Of a stretch of 64,000 nt of DNA, positions 31,395 through 39,717 are shown in pieces. The DNA comes from Candidatus Obscuribacter sp. (GTDB lineage: Bacteria; Cyanobacteriota; Vampirovibrionia; Obscuribacterales; Obscuribacteraceae): positions 372,001-436,000 of the forward strand of contig JADKDV010000003.1 in the NCBI GenBank assembly GCA_016718315.1, in the 5' to 3' direction. A program made the translations under genes and the position numbers. The first letter of the stretch is position 1, and each line of letters opens with the position of its first letter. The notes below the pieces were generated by a model, which saw only the letters and a program-made list of their open reading frames with translations, did no database searches and was not told the DNA's origin.

Positions 31395-32807
31395 ATGAAG
31401 GTCACCCTTGAGCGGGAAGGCAAAAACGTAATCAAGCTAGGAATCGAGCTTGAGGCCGAGCGCGTTAAACGTGCCTACGAAATGGCTTGTCGTCAGTTGA
31501 GCAATCAAGTGCGCATCCCCGGTTTTAGACCAGGTAAGGCACCGCGCAGGATTCTCGAAAAAACCATTGGTGAAGACCATATCAAAAACGAGACTCTGCA
31601 AAGACTCGTACCGGAAGTTATCACCGAAGCTTTGCTCAAAGAAAATCTCGATGTGATCACTGCTCCTGAGTACTCCAATGTCGAGTTTAAGCTCGGCGAG
31701 CCACTCAAGCTGCAAGCGACCTTTGAAGTAAGACCAGAAGTCAAACTGGGCAACTACAAAGAAATCGAAGTCAACGTGCCAGAAGTAACTCTGCCAGCTG
31801 ATGCTATGGAGAGAGCTCTGAACAACGTCGCTGATACCAGAAGCTCACTGGCTCCAGTTGAAGGACGCGCTGCCGAAATGGGCGACACAGTAGTTATCGA
31901 TTTTAACTGCACAGTCGATGGCGAGCCTATGGAAGGCGGCAAGGCTGATAGCTTTGTCCTCGAACTCAAAGAAGGTTCTTTCTTGCCTAACTTCTGTGAG
32001 CAGATTGTTGCTCTCGAAAAGGGCGCTAAAGCCGAGATCAAAGCAGCATTCCCTGACAACTACAGACGCAAAGATGTAGCTGGCAAAGAAGGCGTGTTTG
32101 CTATCGTTCTCAAAGAAATCCGTCGCAAATTTACACCAGATATCAATGACGAACTGGCTAAAGCCATTGGTCACGACAATCTTGATGCACTCAAAGAATC
32201 AATCAAAAACGAACTCGATGAAGTGGTCAAGCAGGAAAATGAAGCTCGTGCACAAAGAATGGTTGTGGAAGCAGTCGCTCACTGTGCTGAAGTAGATATC
32301 CCTGAGACCATGGTGCAACGCGAAAAAGAGTTGCTCGTTAATCAGATGCGCCAGTACATGCAACAGCAAGGCCAATCATTTGAAGAGCTCGAAAACTCAC
32401 CTGAGTTTGCTTCTCTTGCCGAAAGCAAAATGGAAGAAGCGCGTCAACGCGTTTTGACTTCACTGGTACTCGGCGCTGTTGTTCGCGAAGAAAAACTGGC
32501 TGTTTCAGAAGAAGAAATGGGTCCTTATTTTGCCGAACTGGCCATGCGCTACAACCTGCGTCCAGACCAGTTTCAAGAGTTTGCAGCCAATGACGAAGTA
32601 CGTCGTCAGGTAGCTGAAGAAGTCTTGACCGGTAAAGTGGTGGAGCTACTTGTCAGCACTGCAAAAATAAATTTTGTGCCTGATGATGCTTGCCATGAAG
32701 ACCATGACCACTCTACTCATGACCACAGCCACGACCATAAAGCCGAAGCTAAAGAGGGCGAAGAAAAACCCAAGGCTGAAGCCAAAAAGGGCAAGAAAAA
32801 AGAGTAA
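31395..32807 (+). CDS. tig: Trigger factor with a His-rich C-terminal tail
   Basis: Ribosome-bound chaperone and peptidyl-prolyl isomerase. The start is ATG 31395 after a GAGAGAGAG purine stretch; the protein has 470 residues. The N-terminal ribosome-docking domain contains the signature GFRPGKAPRRILEK (G-F-R-x-G-K-x-P), then the FKBP-like PPIase domain (MGDTVVIDFNCTVDGEP) and the C-terminal helical arms. Unusually, after the family end near INFVP the protein carries a roughly 40-residue tail: a histidine/aspartate cluster (EDHDHSTHDHSHDH, 7 His counting its first His) and a Lys/Glu/Ala run. The His cluster is likely to bind divalent metal such as nickel. It is the first gene of the tig-clpP-clpX-lon series. 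Confidence 0.96.
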   Translation: MKVTLEREGKNVIKLGIELEAERVKRAYEMACRQLSNQVRIPGFRPGKAPRRILEKTIGEDHIKNETLQRLVPEVITEALLKENLDVITAPEYSNVEFKLGEPLKLQATFEVRPEVKLGNYKEIEVNVPEVTLPADAMERALNNVADTRSSLAPVEGRAAEMGDTVVIDFNCTVDGEPMEGGKADSFVLELKEGSFLPNFCEQIVALEKGAKAEIKAAFPDNYRRKDVAGKEGVFAIVLKEIRRKFTPDINDELAKAIGHDNLDALKESIKNELDEVVKQENEARAQRMVVEAVAHCAEVDIPETMVQREKELLVNQMRQYMQQQGQSFEELENSPEFASLAESKMEEARQRVLTSLVLGAVVREEKLAVSEEEMGPYFAELAMRYNLRPDQFQEFAANDEVRRQVAEEVLTGKVVELLVSTAKINFVPDDACHEDHDHSTHDHSHDHKAEAKEGEEKPKAEAKKGKKKE

Positions 32808-32880
32808 TATTAGCTGAGTAACATTTAGGCCGTGGTCTAGCACTGCTAGCTAAATCGGAGAGAGGAAATACAGAAGTAAT

Positions 32881-33588
32881 ATGACACAGTCAAACGATCC
32901 TGGTCGCCGCTACATACAAGAGCCGCCCACAAGACGTGGTCTCCACGATCTGTGGAGCATGACTCCTTATGTCAGCCCTGAGGCCATCTATGCTCCTACT
33001 GTTATCGAAACCACCGCACGTGGTGAAAGAGCATTCGATATTTTCTCCAGATTGCTGCGTGAGCGTATCGTATTTCTCGGTACACCCGTAGACGATATGG
33101 TGGCAAACTTGATCGTCGCTCAATTGCTCTTGCTTGAAGGCGAAGATCCAGAAAAAGATATCCGTTTGTATATCAATTCACCTGGTGGATCAGTTACAGC
33201 TGGTCTGGCTATTTATGACACCATGCAGCACATTCGTTCGCATGTATCCACAATCTGTTTGGGTCAAGCTGCATCCATGGGTGCTTTCCTTCTTTCTGCT
33301 GGTAAGAAAGGCAAGCGTCTTTCTCTTCCTCACTCACGCATCTTGATTCACCAGCCTCTGGGTGGTGCTCAAGGTCAAGCTACAGACATCGAAATCCAAG
33401 CGCGCGAAATCATCCGCATCAAGCGCCAGCTCAACGAACTCATGGCTGAGCATACCGGTCAATCTGTCAAAACCATCGAAAAAGACACTGACCGTGACAA
33501 CATCATGACTGCCGAAGAAGCTAAAGAATACGGTCTGGTTGATGCCGTCATCACCAAGCTGGATCAAGCTCCACTTTCAGCGGTTTAA
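32881..33588 (+). CDS. clpP: ATP-dependent Clp protease proteolytic subunit
   Basis: A 235-residue serine protease that forms a 14-subunit barrel. The catalytic Ser lies in CLGQAASMGAFLLSAG and the His in LPHSRILIHQPLGG. The Asp is in the TDRDNIMTAEEAKEYGL region (the D/R/D segment is canonical). The N-terminal portion before APTVIETTARGERAFDI is about 38 residues longer than E. coli ClpP and may be a propeptide (self-processing is known in the family) or a real extension. Followed by a terminator and then clpX, it supplies the protease for ClpX and for RqcH-tagged nascent chains. Confidence 0.97.
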   Translation: MTQSNDPGRRYIQEPPTRRGLHDLWSMTPYVSPEAIYAPTVIETTARGERAFDIFSRLLRERIVFLGTPVDDMVANLIVAQLLLLEGEDPEKDIRLYINSPGGSVTAGLAIYDTMQHIRSHVSTICLGQAASMGAFLLSAGKKGKRLSLPHSRILIHQPLGGAQGQATDIEIQAREIIRIKRQLNELMAEHTGQSVKTIEKDTDRDNIMTAEEAKEYGLVDAVITKLDQAPLSAV

Positions 33589-33601
33589 AAGTAGATGTAA
33601 A

Positions 33602-33636
33602 GGAGGGTTGCTAAAAGCAGCCCTCTTTTATTTTTT
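33602..33636 (+). terminator. Rho-independent terminator between clpP and clpX
   Basis: A GAGGGTTGCT / AGCAGCCCTC stem (10 bp with one G-T pair) and an AAA loop are followed by TTTTATTTTTT. It partly uncouples clpX from tig-clpP; the next 200 nt to clpX show no gene. Confidence 0.8.
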
Positions 33637-33841
33637 AAGCTGTCAAGTTAGGACCATTACCTTGTAGAATTAGGTACTGGCAAAATTTGTCAGAGATATT
33701 GGTGATTACTCTTTGTCTTTTCGAGGTTGTGTGCTTAAGTATTAAGATACATGAGCTTTACTTCACAACGGGAGCAAATACTAGTCAAGCGCATCATAAG
33801 TATTAGTAGCTATTTTATAAAGTCCTAGATAGGGAAACTAA

Positions 33842-35140
33842 ATGCCAAAGCAATCGGATAACCGACTCAAGTGCTCGTTTTGTGGCAAAAGCCAAGACCA
33901 GGTCAAAAAACTCATTGCCGGTCCCGGAGTTTACATATGCGACGAATGCGTCGACCTTTGCAATGAAATATTAGACGAAGAATTATTTGATGGAGGCACA
34001 CAAGCTCCAGCCGCCACCGAATCAGCCGCTCCACAGATGGTTGATATCCCCAAACCGCAAGAGATCAAAGCTTTTCTGGACCAGCACATCATCGGTCAGA
34101 CTTCTGCCAAAAAGATTCTCTCTGTGGCTGTCTACAACCATTACAAGCGCATCAGCCATAACTCCGATTTGACAGATCAAGTCGAGATCCAAAAATCCAA
34201 TATCTTGCTCATCGGTCCCACCGGTTGCGGTAAGACACTGCTAGCTCAAACTCTAGCCAAGCTATTGGATGTACCGTTTGCTGTAGCTGACGCCACCACT
34301 TTGACTGAGGCTGGCTATGTTGGTGAAGACGTCGAAAACATCTTGTTGCGTCTCTATCAAGCTGCTGACTATGACGTCAAAAAAGCTGAGCGTGGCATTA
34401 TCTACATCGACGAAATCGATAAAATCTCACGCAAATCCGAAAACACATCAATTACAAGAGATGTTTCCGGTGAAGGCGTGCAACAAGCTCTGCTCAAGAT
34501 GATCGAAGGCACTCTTGCCAATGTGCCACCTCAAGGTGGACGTAAGCATCCTCATCAAGAGTTTATTCAGATCAATACTGCCAATATTCTCTTTGTTTGC
34601 GGCGGCGCCTTTGTTGGTCTCGATAAGATTGTCGAAGCCCGTGTTTCTAACAACCGCTCCATTGGTTTTGGTTCAGATAGACCGCTTACTGCCTGGGAAC
34701 GCGAACAGCGCTCTTCTAAAGTGCTCAAAGAGACAGCTCCAGACGATTTGCTCAAGTTTGGTTTAATCCCCGAATTTGTTGGACGTATGCCTGTCACTGC
34801 TGTGCTTGAAGCTCTTGATGTTGAGTCTCTGGTGCGCATCATGGTTGAGCCCAAAAATGCCATTATCAAGCAATACCAACAGTTACTGGCTCTTGATGGC
34901 GTCGATCTCAAATTTGATACCGAAGCTATCCGTGCTGTTGCTGAAGAAGGAATCAAGCGTAAGACCGGAGCCCGTGCTCTGCGTTCTATCGTAGAAGAGA
35001 TTATGTTGGACATTATGTATGAAGTGCCATCCCGCACTGATATCAAGGTCTGCCATATCACTAAGGAACTTGTAGAAAAACGATCAACAGCTGAGTTACT
35101 TCAGCTTCCAAAGGCTAAACTTAAGGGAGAAATCGCCTGA
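33842..35140 (+). CDS. clpX: ClpX ATPase, specificity subunit of ClpXP
   Basis: A 432-residue AAA+ unfoldase. The N-terminal C4 zinc-binding domain is intact (CSFCGKSQDQVKKL, then CDECVDLC). The ATPase has Walker A GPTGCGKTLLAQTLA, Walker B GIIYIDEIDKI and the IGF-equivalent ClpP-docking loop region around SNNRSIGFGSD. The pore loop GYVGED is present in EAGYVGEDVENI. It recognises and feeds substrates to ClpP. It starts at ATG 33842 (AGGGAAACTAA upstream). A 66-nt gap separates it from lon. Confidence 0.97.
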   Translation: MPKQSDNRLKCSFCGKSQDQVKKLIAGPGVYICDECVDLCNEILDEELFDGGTQAPAATESAAPQMVDIPKPQEIKAFLDQHIIGQTSAKKILSVAVYNHYKRISHNSDLTDQVEIQKSNILLIGPTGCGKTLLAQTLAKLLDVPFAVADATTLTEAGYVGEDVENILLRLYQAADYDVKKAERGIIYIDEIDKISRKSENTSITRDVSGEGVQQALLKMIEGTLANVPPQGGRKHPHQEFIQINTANILFVCGGAFVGLDKIVEARVSNNRSIGFGSDRPLTAWEREQRSSKVLKETAPDDLLKFGLIPEFVGRMPVTAVLEALDVESLVRIMVEPKNAIIKQYQQLLALDGVDLKFDTEAIRAVAEEGIKRKTGARALRSIVEEIMLDIMYEVPSRTDIKVCHITKELVEKRSTAELLQLPKAKLKGEIA

Positions 35141-35206
35141 CCTTCCCTCTAAGGGGAGTGCAAGCAACTCCCCTTAGGCTATGCCTTGTAAAAGGATTCC
35201 CAGTTT

Positions 35207-37606
35207 ATGGTGGACATCAGTACCACAGTCTTTCCCTTAATCCCTTTGCGGGATGTAGTAGTTTACCCAAAGATGGTTACGCCGCTGTTTGTCAGCCGGC
35301 AGCGTTCGATTGCTGCTCTTGAGCAGTCATTGATGCGCGATGATCGTCTGGTTGTACTTGTCGCTCAAAAAGATCCTGAGACCGAAGACCCTAAAGTCGA
35401 AGACATGTATCAAATCGGCACCCTTGCCGAAGTGATGCAAATGCTCAAATTGCCCGATGGTACTGTCAAAGTACTTGTCGAAGGTTCAATGCGGGTAATG
35501 GTCAGTGAGTTTGGTGAAGTGCCTGAGCACTTTACTGCTAAGGTCACTGAACTGCCAGAAACCATTGAAGACGACGAAGCCACGCGCACTCTCATCAAAA
35601 TTACTGTGGACAAGTTTGAGCAATACGTCAAATCCACAAAAAAGATCAATCCAGAGAGTCTTCTGGCCGTATCTGGTATCGGGCAGCCGGGTAGTCTCGC
35701 TGATATCATCGCTACTTATCTGGGGCTCTCTTTAGCTGAGCGGCAACATGCCCTCGAGGTCCAGGACTCTACTGAGCGCCTTGAGTACATCGGACAGTTG
35801 CTCTCGCGTGAGCTGGAGCTAGCCGATCTCGAGCAGCAAATCCACGACCGTGTGCGTTTTAACCTCGAAAAGACTCAACGCGAATATTATCTGCGCGAAA
35901 AGCTGCGCATCATCCAGGAAGAACTATCATCTGATGGCTCTGAGCTTGGTGAAATAAACGAGTACAAGCAAAAAATCAAAAAAGCCAAGATGACCGGAGT
36001 GGCTCTAGAAAAAGCCAATAAAGAGCTTGGTCGTCTCGAAAAAATGATGCCACAGTCGGCTGAAGCTGCGGTAATTCGCACTTATCTCGATACTCTTGTT
36101 AGTTTGCCCTGGAGCAAACGCTCCAAAGAAGTAATCAATCTAAGTGATGCTGAGCAAATTTTGACCGATGACCACTATGGTCTCGATAAAGTAAAAGAGC
36201 GTATCCTCGAATACCTTGCTGTACGCAAGCTGGCTAAAGAACCAACAGGGACAATACTCTGTCTGGTGGGACCGCCTGGTGTCGGTAAGACCAGTCTGGT
36301 TAAGTCAATTGCCCGGGCCATGAATCGTCAATTTGCCCGCATCAGTCTTGGTGGCGTCTCTGATGAGTCTGAAATACGTGGTCACCGTCGTACTTATATA
36401 GGCGCTATGCCCGGTCGCATTATTCAGGCTGTTAAATCTGCTGGTACCAAAAATCCTGTCATTTTGCTCGACGAAATCGAAAAAATGACACGCAGCTACC
36501 AGGGTGATCCCATGGCGGCTATGCTCGAAGTCCTGGATCCAGATCAAAATGATAGCTTTACTGATCACTATCTCGATGCCCCCTTTAGCCTGTCTGAAGT
36601 AGTCTTTGTCGCTACTGCCAACAGTCTTGATTATGTACCCAAGCCGCTTTATGACCGTCTGGAAGTAATCAGAATATCGGGTTATACCGAAGAAGAAAAA
36701 TTATCCATAGCTGAACAGCACATCATCCCTAAAACAGTCAAAAGGCACGGACTCAGCTCCAAAGAGCTGAAGATACCGGCAGCTACTTTGCGTCGTATTA
36801 TCCAGGAATATACCAGGGAAGCTGGTGTGCGCGGATTGGAGCGTTGTATCGCCGGTATCTGTCGTAAAGTCGCCGCTCAGATTGTGCGTGGTGAAGTAGA
36901 GACAGTTAAGTTGCAACCAAATGTAGTACCAAAGTTTTTGGGACCACCGCGCATCGTTAGAGAAAACGAAGTCAAAGGACCGCAAGTTGGTATCGTCACA
37001 GGCCTTGCCTGGACTGAGTCCGGCGGCGAAACACTCTCAATCGAAGTCAACATCATGCCTGGCAAAGGTGGCTTGCAGCTGACTGGTCAGCTTGGCGATG
37101 TGATGAAAGAATCAGCTGCCGCTGCCTTTAGTTATATTCGCAGTCATGCCGAGAGCCTTGGCTTGTCTAAGTCATTTCAAGACACAATCGACATACACAT
37201 CCACATCCCCGAAGGTGCCACGCCAAAAGATGGTCCATCGGCCGGTGCGGCCATGTGTTGTGCCATGATCTCAGCACTCACCAAAAAGCCTGCCAAAGGC
37301 AGTCTAGCTATGACTGGTGAAATCACATTGAGAGGGCGAGTACTGGCTATTGGCGGTCTCAAAGAAAAAATTCTTGGTGCTATTAGAGCCGGTATAAAGA
37401 CTGTGATTTTTCCTCGCTCTAACGAAAAGGATCTGCAAGACCTGCCAGCCTACGTGCTCGATAAGGTTGAGCTTATTCCTGTGGCCCATCTCGACGAAAT
37501 TTTTGCCATTGTCTTTAAGTCACAAACTAAGTCTGCTAAGACTGCCGCCAAAGGTCGTGGCGCTGTGACAAATGGTCGTCGCAGTGCGCTTGGACGTGTC
37601 AAATAA
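35207..37606 (+). CDS. lon: Lon protease (LonA)
   Basis: A 799-residue ATP-dependent protease. The N-domain opens FPLIPLRDVVVYPKMVTPLF; Walker A GPPGVGKTSLVKSI and Walker B NPVILLDEIEKM lie in the AAA+ module; the C-terminal protease domain has the Ser in PKDGPSAGAAM and the Lys in GGLKEKILGAIRAGI. The start at 35207 is ATG (residues 2-4 VDI). A short basic tail (AKTAAKGRGAVTNGRRSALGRVK region) follows the protease domain. It closes the tig-clpP-clpX-lon cluster and degrades damaged and regulatory proteins. Confidence 0.97.
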   Translation: MVDISTTVFPLIPLRDVVVYPKMVTPLFVSRQRSIAALEQSLMRDDRLVVLVAQKDPETEDPKVEDMYQIGTLAEVMQMLKLPDGTVKVLVEGSMRVMVSEFGEVPEHFTAKVTELPETIEDDEATRTLIKITVDKFEQYVKSTKKINPESLLAVSGIGQPGSLADIIATYLGLSLAERQHALEVQDSTERLEYIGQLLSRELELADLEQQIHDRVRFNLEKTQREYYLREKLRIIQEELSSDGSELGEINEYKQKIKKAKMTGVALEKANKELGRLEKMMPQSAEAAVIRTYLDTLVSLPWSKRSKEVINLSDAEQILTDDHYGLDKVKERILEYLAVRKLAKEPTGTILCLVGPPGVGKTSLVKSIARAMNRQFARISLGGVSDESEIRGHRRTYIGAMPGRIIQAVKSAGTKNPVILLDEIEKMTRSYQGDPMAAMLEVLDPDQNDSFTDHYLDAPFSLSEVVFVATANSLDYVPKPLYDRLEVIRISGYTEEEKLSIAEQHIIPKTVKRHGLSSKELKIPAATLRRIIQEYTREAGVRGLERCIAGICRKVAAQIVRGEVETVKLQPNVVPKFLGPPRIVRENEVKGPQVGIVTGLAWTESGGETLSIEVNIMPGKGGLQLTGQLGDVMKESAAAAFSYIRSHAESLGLSKSFQDTIDIHIHIPEGATPKDGPSAGAAMCCAMISALTKKPAKGSLAMTGEITLRGRVLAIGGLKEKILGAIRAGIKTVIFPRSNEKDLQDLPAYVLDKVELIPVAHLDEIFAIVFKSQTKSAKTAAKGRGAVTNGRRSALGRVK

Positions 37607-37679
37607 TTAGCAATCCGGGAACTTAAAAAACTTCGTCTGGTCCCACTATGTGCGACCACATAGACGGAGTAATAGCAAA

Positions 37680-38750
37680 ATGGATCAGCCAATTTTTGAA
37701 AAGGTTTTGAGTGTAATTAAAGATTTGGTTGCAGACAATGGCACTGATGCTGTATCTCTGCTCAAAGCCGATCACCGAAAAGTAGAAGGGCTCTTTAAAG
37801 AGTACGAAAAAAGCGAAGATAATGACGATAAGCGCGCTATCTTGCAGCAAATCATCAAAGAACTGACTGTCCACACAACTGTGGAAGAGTCAAAAGTTTA
37901 TCCCATCCTTGAGCATAAAGATGTGGAAGGCAGCAATGAAGCCTACGAAGAGCATCATCTGGTCAAGGTCATACTTGATGAGCTAGTCAATATGGATGTA
38001 GCAAGTCCACTCACAGATGCCAAAGTAAAGGCACTCAGTGAACTAGTCAAACATCATGTCCAGGAAGAAGAACTTGAACTGTTGCCAGAGTTGCAGAGTA
38101 TGGATATCGATCTCGAAGAATTAGCTAGCGTCATCGTTGAAGAGAAAGGGCGTCTTGGAGCTCAAGGTAAGGACTCTCCAGCGCGCAAAGATGTAAGCAC
38201 TAAAAACCTGAAAAAAGTGGGTGCGGCTAACGCTGTATCTGCTGCCAGTATCAGTAAGTCAAAGTCCAAAAAAGCTCCGGCTAAAAAGGCGCCGGCTAAG
38301 TCCCCTGTTGCTAAGGCCAAAGCCATAGCAAAAGAAGTCACAAGTAAGGCTAAGGCCGTCACCAAAAAACCAGTGGCAAAGGCTAAAGCAATCGCCAAAA
38401 AGGCAGTGAGCGAGGTCAAATCTGTAGCCAAGGAAGCTAAAGACAAACTCTCTGGCAAAAAGGCGGCGGCTAAATCAGTGGCTAAAAAGCCCGCAGCTAA
38501 AAAGCCAGTGGTCAAAAAGGCTGTTGCCAAAAAGACTGTAACTAAAAAGACTGCAGCTAAGCCGGTCGCTAAAAAGCCCGTAGCTAAAAAAGCAGCAGTT
38601 AAGCCAGTCGCCAAAAAGGCTGCGGCCAAGACTGTAGTCAAAAAGAGTGCTGCCAAAAAGCCGGTCGCTAAAAAAGCGGCCACTAAGCCCACCCCAATCA
38701 CCAAAAAGGCAGTAGCCAAAAAGCCTCTGGCACGCAAAAAAGCTAGCTAA
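37680..38750 (+). CDS. Hemerythrin-like protein with KA-rich histone-H1/AlgP-like tail
   Basis: A 356-residue protein from ATG 37680 (CGGAGT upstream). Residues about 22-150 are an HHE hemerythrin domain with the usual iron ligands in KADHRKVEGLFKEYE, ELTVHTTVEESKVYPIL, EEHHLVKVIL and HHVQEEELELLP. Hemerythrin-like proteins bind a di-iron centre and sense or carry oxygen or reactive species. From about residue 185 to the end comes a tail made of KKPVAKKAA- and KAKAIAKK-type repeats, strongly basic. This is the same style as the YqeK and HU tails in this window and may tether the protein to DNA. It is followed by a good terminator. Confidence 0.85.
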   Translation: MDQPIFEKVLSVIKDLVADNGTDAVSLLKADHRKVEGLFKEYEKSEDNDDKRAILQQIIKELTVHTTVEESKVYPILEHKDVEGSNEAYEEHHLVKVILDELVNMDVASPLTDAKVKALSELVKHHVQEEELELLPELQSMDIDLEELASVIVEEKGRLGAQGKDSPARKDVSTKNLKKVGAANAVSAASISKSKSKKAPAKKAPAKSPVAKAKAIAKEVTSKAKAVTKKPVAKAKAIAKKAVSEVKSVAKEAKDKLSGKKAAAKSVAKKPAAKKPVVKKAVAKKTVTKKTAAKPVAKKPVAKKAAVKPVAKKAAAKTVVKKSAAKKPVAKKAATKPTPITKKAVAKKPLARKKAS

Positions 38751-38769
38751 AGATAGCTTTTAAATCTGC

Positions 38770-38810
38770 AGGCGCCAGCGCAAATTATTACTTGTGCTGG
38801 TGCCTCTTTT
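38770..38810 (+). terminator. Rho-independent terminator after the hemerythrin gene
   Basis: A 14-bp stem beginning AGGCGCCAGCGCAA, pairing with TTGTGCTGGTGCCT (two G-T pairs), is followed by CTTTTT. Confidence 0.8.
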
Positions 38811-38883
38811 TGTGCCAGCACGCTCTCTGTTTATTAGGATAAGATGGTGGAAGACTATCGTTGGTTCAAAATAGGACAAAAGA

Positions 38884-39696
38884 GTGCAGGACCGCCTGGC
38901 CTTTATGGAAGCTTTGTATGATGCAGCTGGCTTGATATTGGATCTAGCCCCGCTACTCATTTGTCTTTTGTGCTTTGCTTTTGCCTGTCTGCGTCTGGAC
39001 CGCTCTGGTCAGACCTATAGCGGTGCACTGCGCAGTGTTAGTGATGCTTGTGTGGCTCAAATAAAGGCTCAGCCGCTTTTAGCTTTTGCTTGTCTTTCAT
39101 TCTGGGGCTTCAGTAAGATTCTCTATAACTATGCCGATGCCTGGGCCGATGGAGAGCTCGTCGCCCTGAGCATATCGATAGTTGGCTTTGTCTTTTATAC
39201 AGTTGTACTGGCTGTATTTAACATTGCCCTGGTGCAACGCATGGCTCGTGCTGATGATCTCGCTTTGCCGCCACTCAAAGTAATGGCCACAACTACCTGG
39301 CAGCTTATGTCTTTCAACATAATCCTGGGTGTGGCGGGCACTCTGGGGGCTCTTTTGATTTTGCCTGCATTCTGGATCTTTGCTCGGACTGCTCTGGTGC
39401 CGCCACTTTTGGTATTGCAAAAAGGCGGTCTTGTCAGTGCTCTTATGGCGAGCTGGCGCATTACTGCCGGGCATTTCTGGCTGGTTGCTTATTTGCTTTT
39501 ACCTATTTTGATTGTGCAACTATTGCCTGGTTTTGTGGTCGACCTGAGCTGCGCCCTGATCCCTATAAGTGCTTTACCCGCCTGGACCGGTGAGGCGGCC
39601 CGGTCCGTCGACTTGCTATTAACGCCTCTTGAATGTGTCCTTGATTTTTTGTACATCGGTCTCAGTTATCAGTTATACAGGCGTCTCAAAAACTAA
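38884..39696 (+). CDS. Multi-pass membrane protein of unknown function
   Basis: A 270-residue protein, GTG start at 38884 with AGGACAAAAGA ahead. It contains roughly six hydrophobic segments, including LILDLAPLLICLLCFAFACL, IVGFVFYTVVLAVFNIALV, ILGVAGTLGALLILPAFWIF and FWLVAYLLLPILIVQLLPG. Short basic and polar loops separate them, and the protein ends LYRRLKN. The arrangement around PLKVMATTTWQLMSFN and GLVSALMASWRITAGHFW recalls the DUF975/glycerophosphoryl-diesterase-type membrane domains, but this is not firm. The AAA+ gene follows after 21 nt, so the two are probably an operon. Confidence 0.65.
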   Translation: MQDRLAFMEALYDAAGLILDLAPLLICLLCFAFACLRLDRSGQTYSGALRSVSDACVAQIKAQPLLAFACLSFWGFSKILYNYADAWADGELVALSISIVGFVFYTVVLAVFNIALVQRMARADDLALPPLKVMATTTWQLMSFNIILGVAGTLGALLILPAFWIFARTALVPPLLVLQKGGLVSALMASWRITAGHFWLVAYLLLPILIVQLLPGFVVDLSCALIPISALPAWTGEAARSVDLLLTPLECVLDFLYIGLSYQLYRRLKN

Positions 39697-39717
39697 TTTA
39701 GTAGTTGAGGTATTTGG

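Noticed and set aside
38162..38737. Minus-strand 191-residue hydrophobic frame opposite the hemerythrin tail
   Set aside because: Same artefact as above: repeats of FLATGFLA are the reverse of KKPVAKKA codons.
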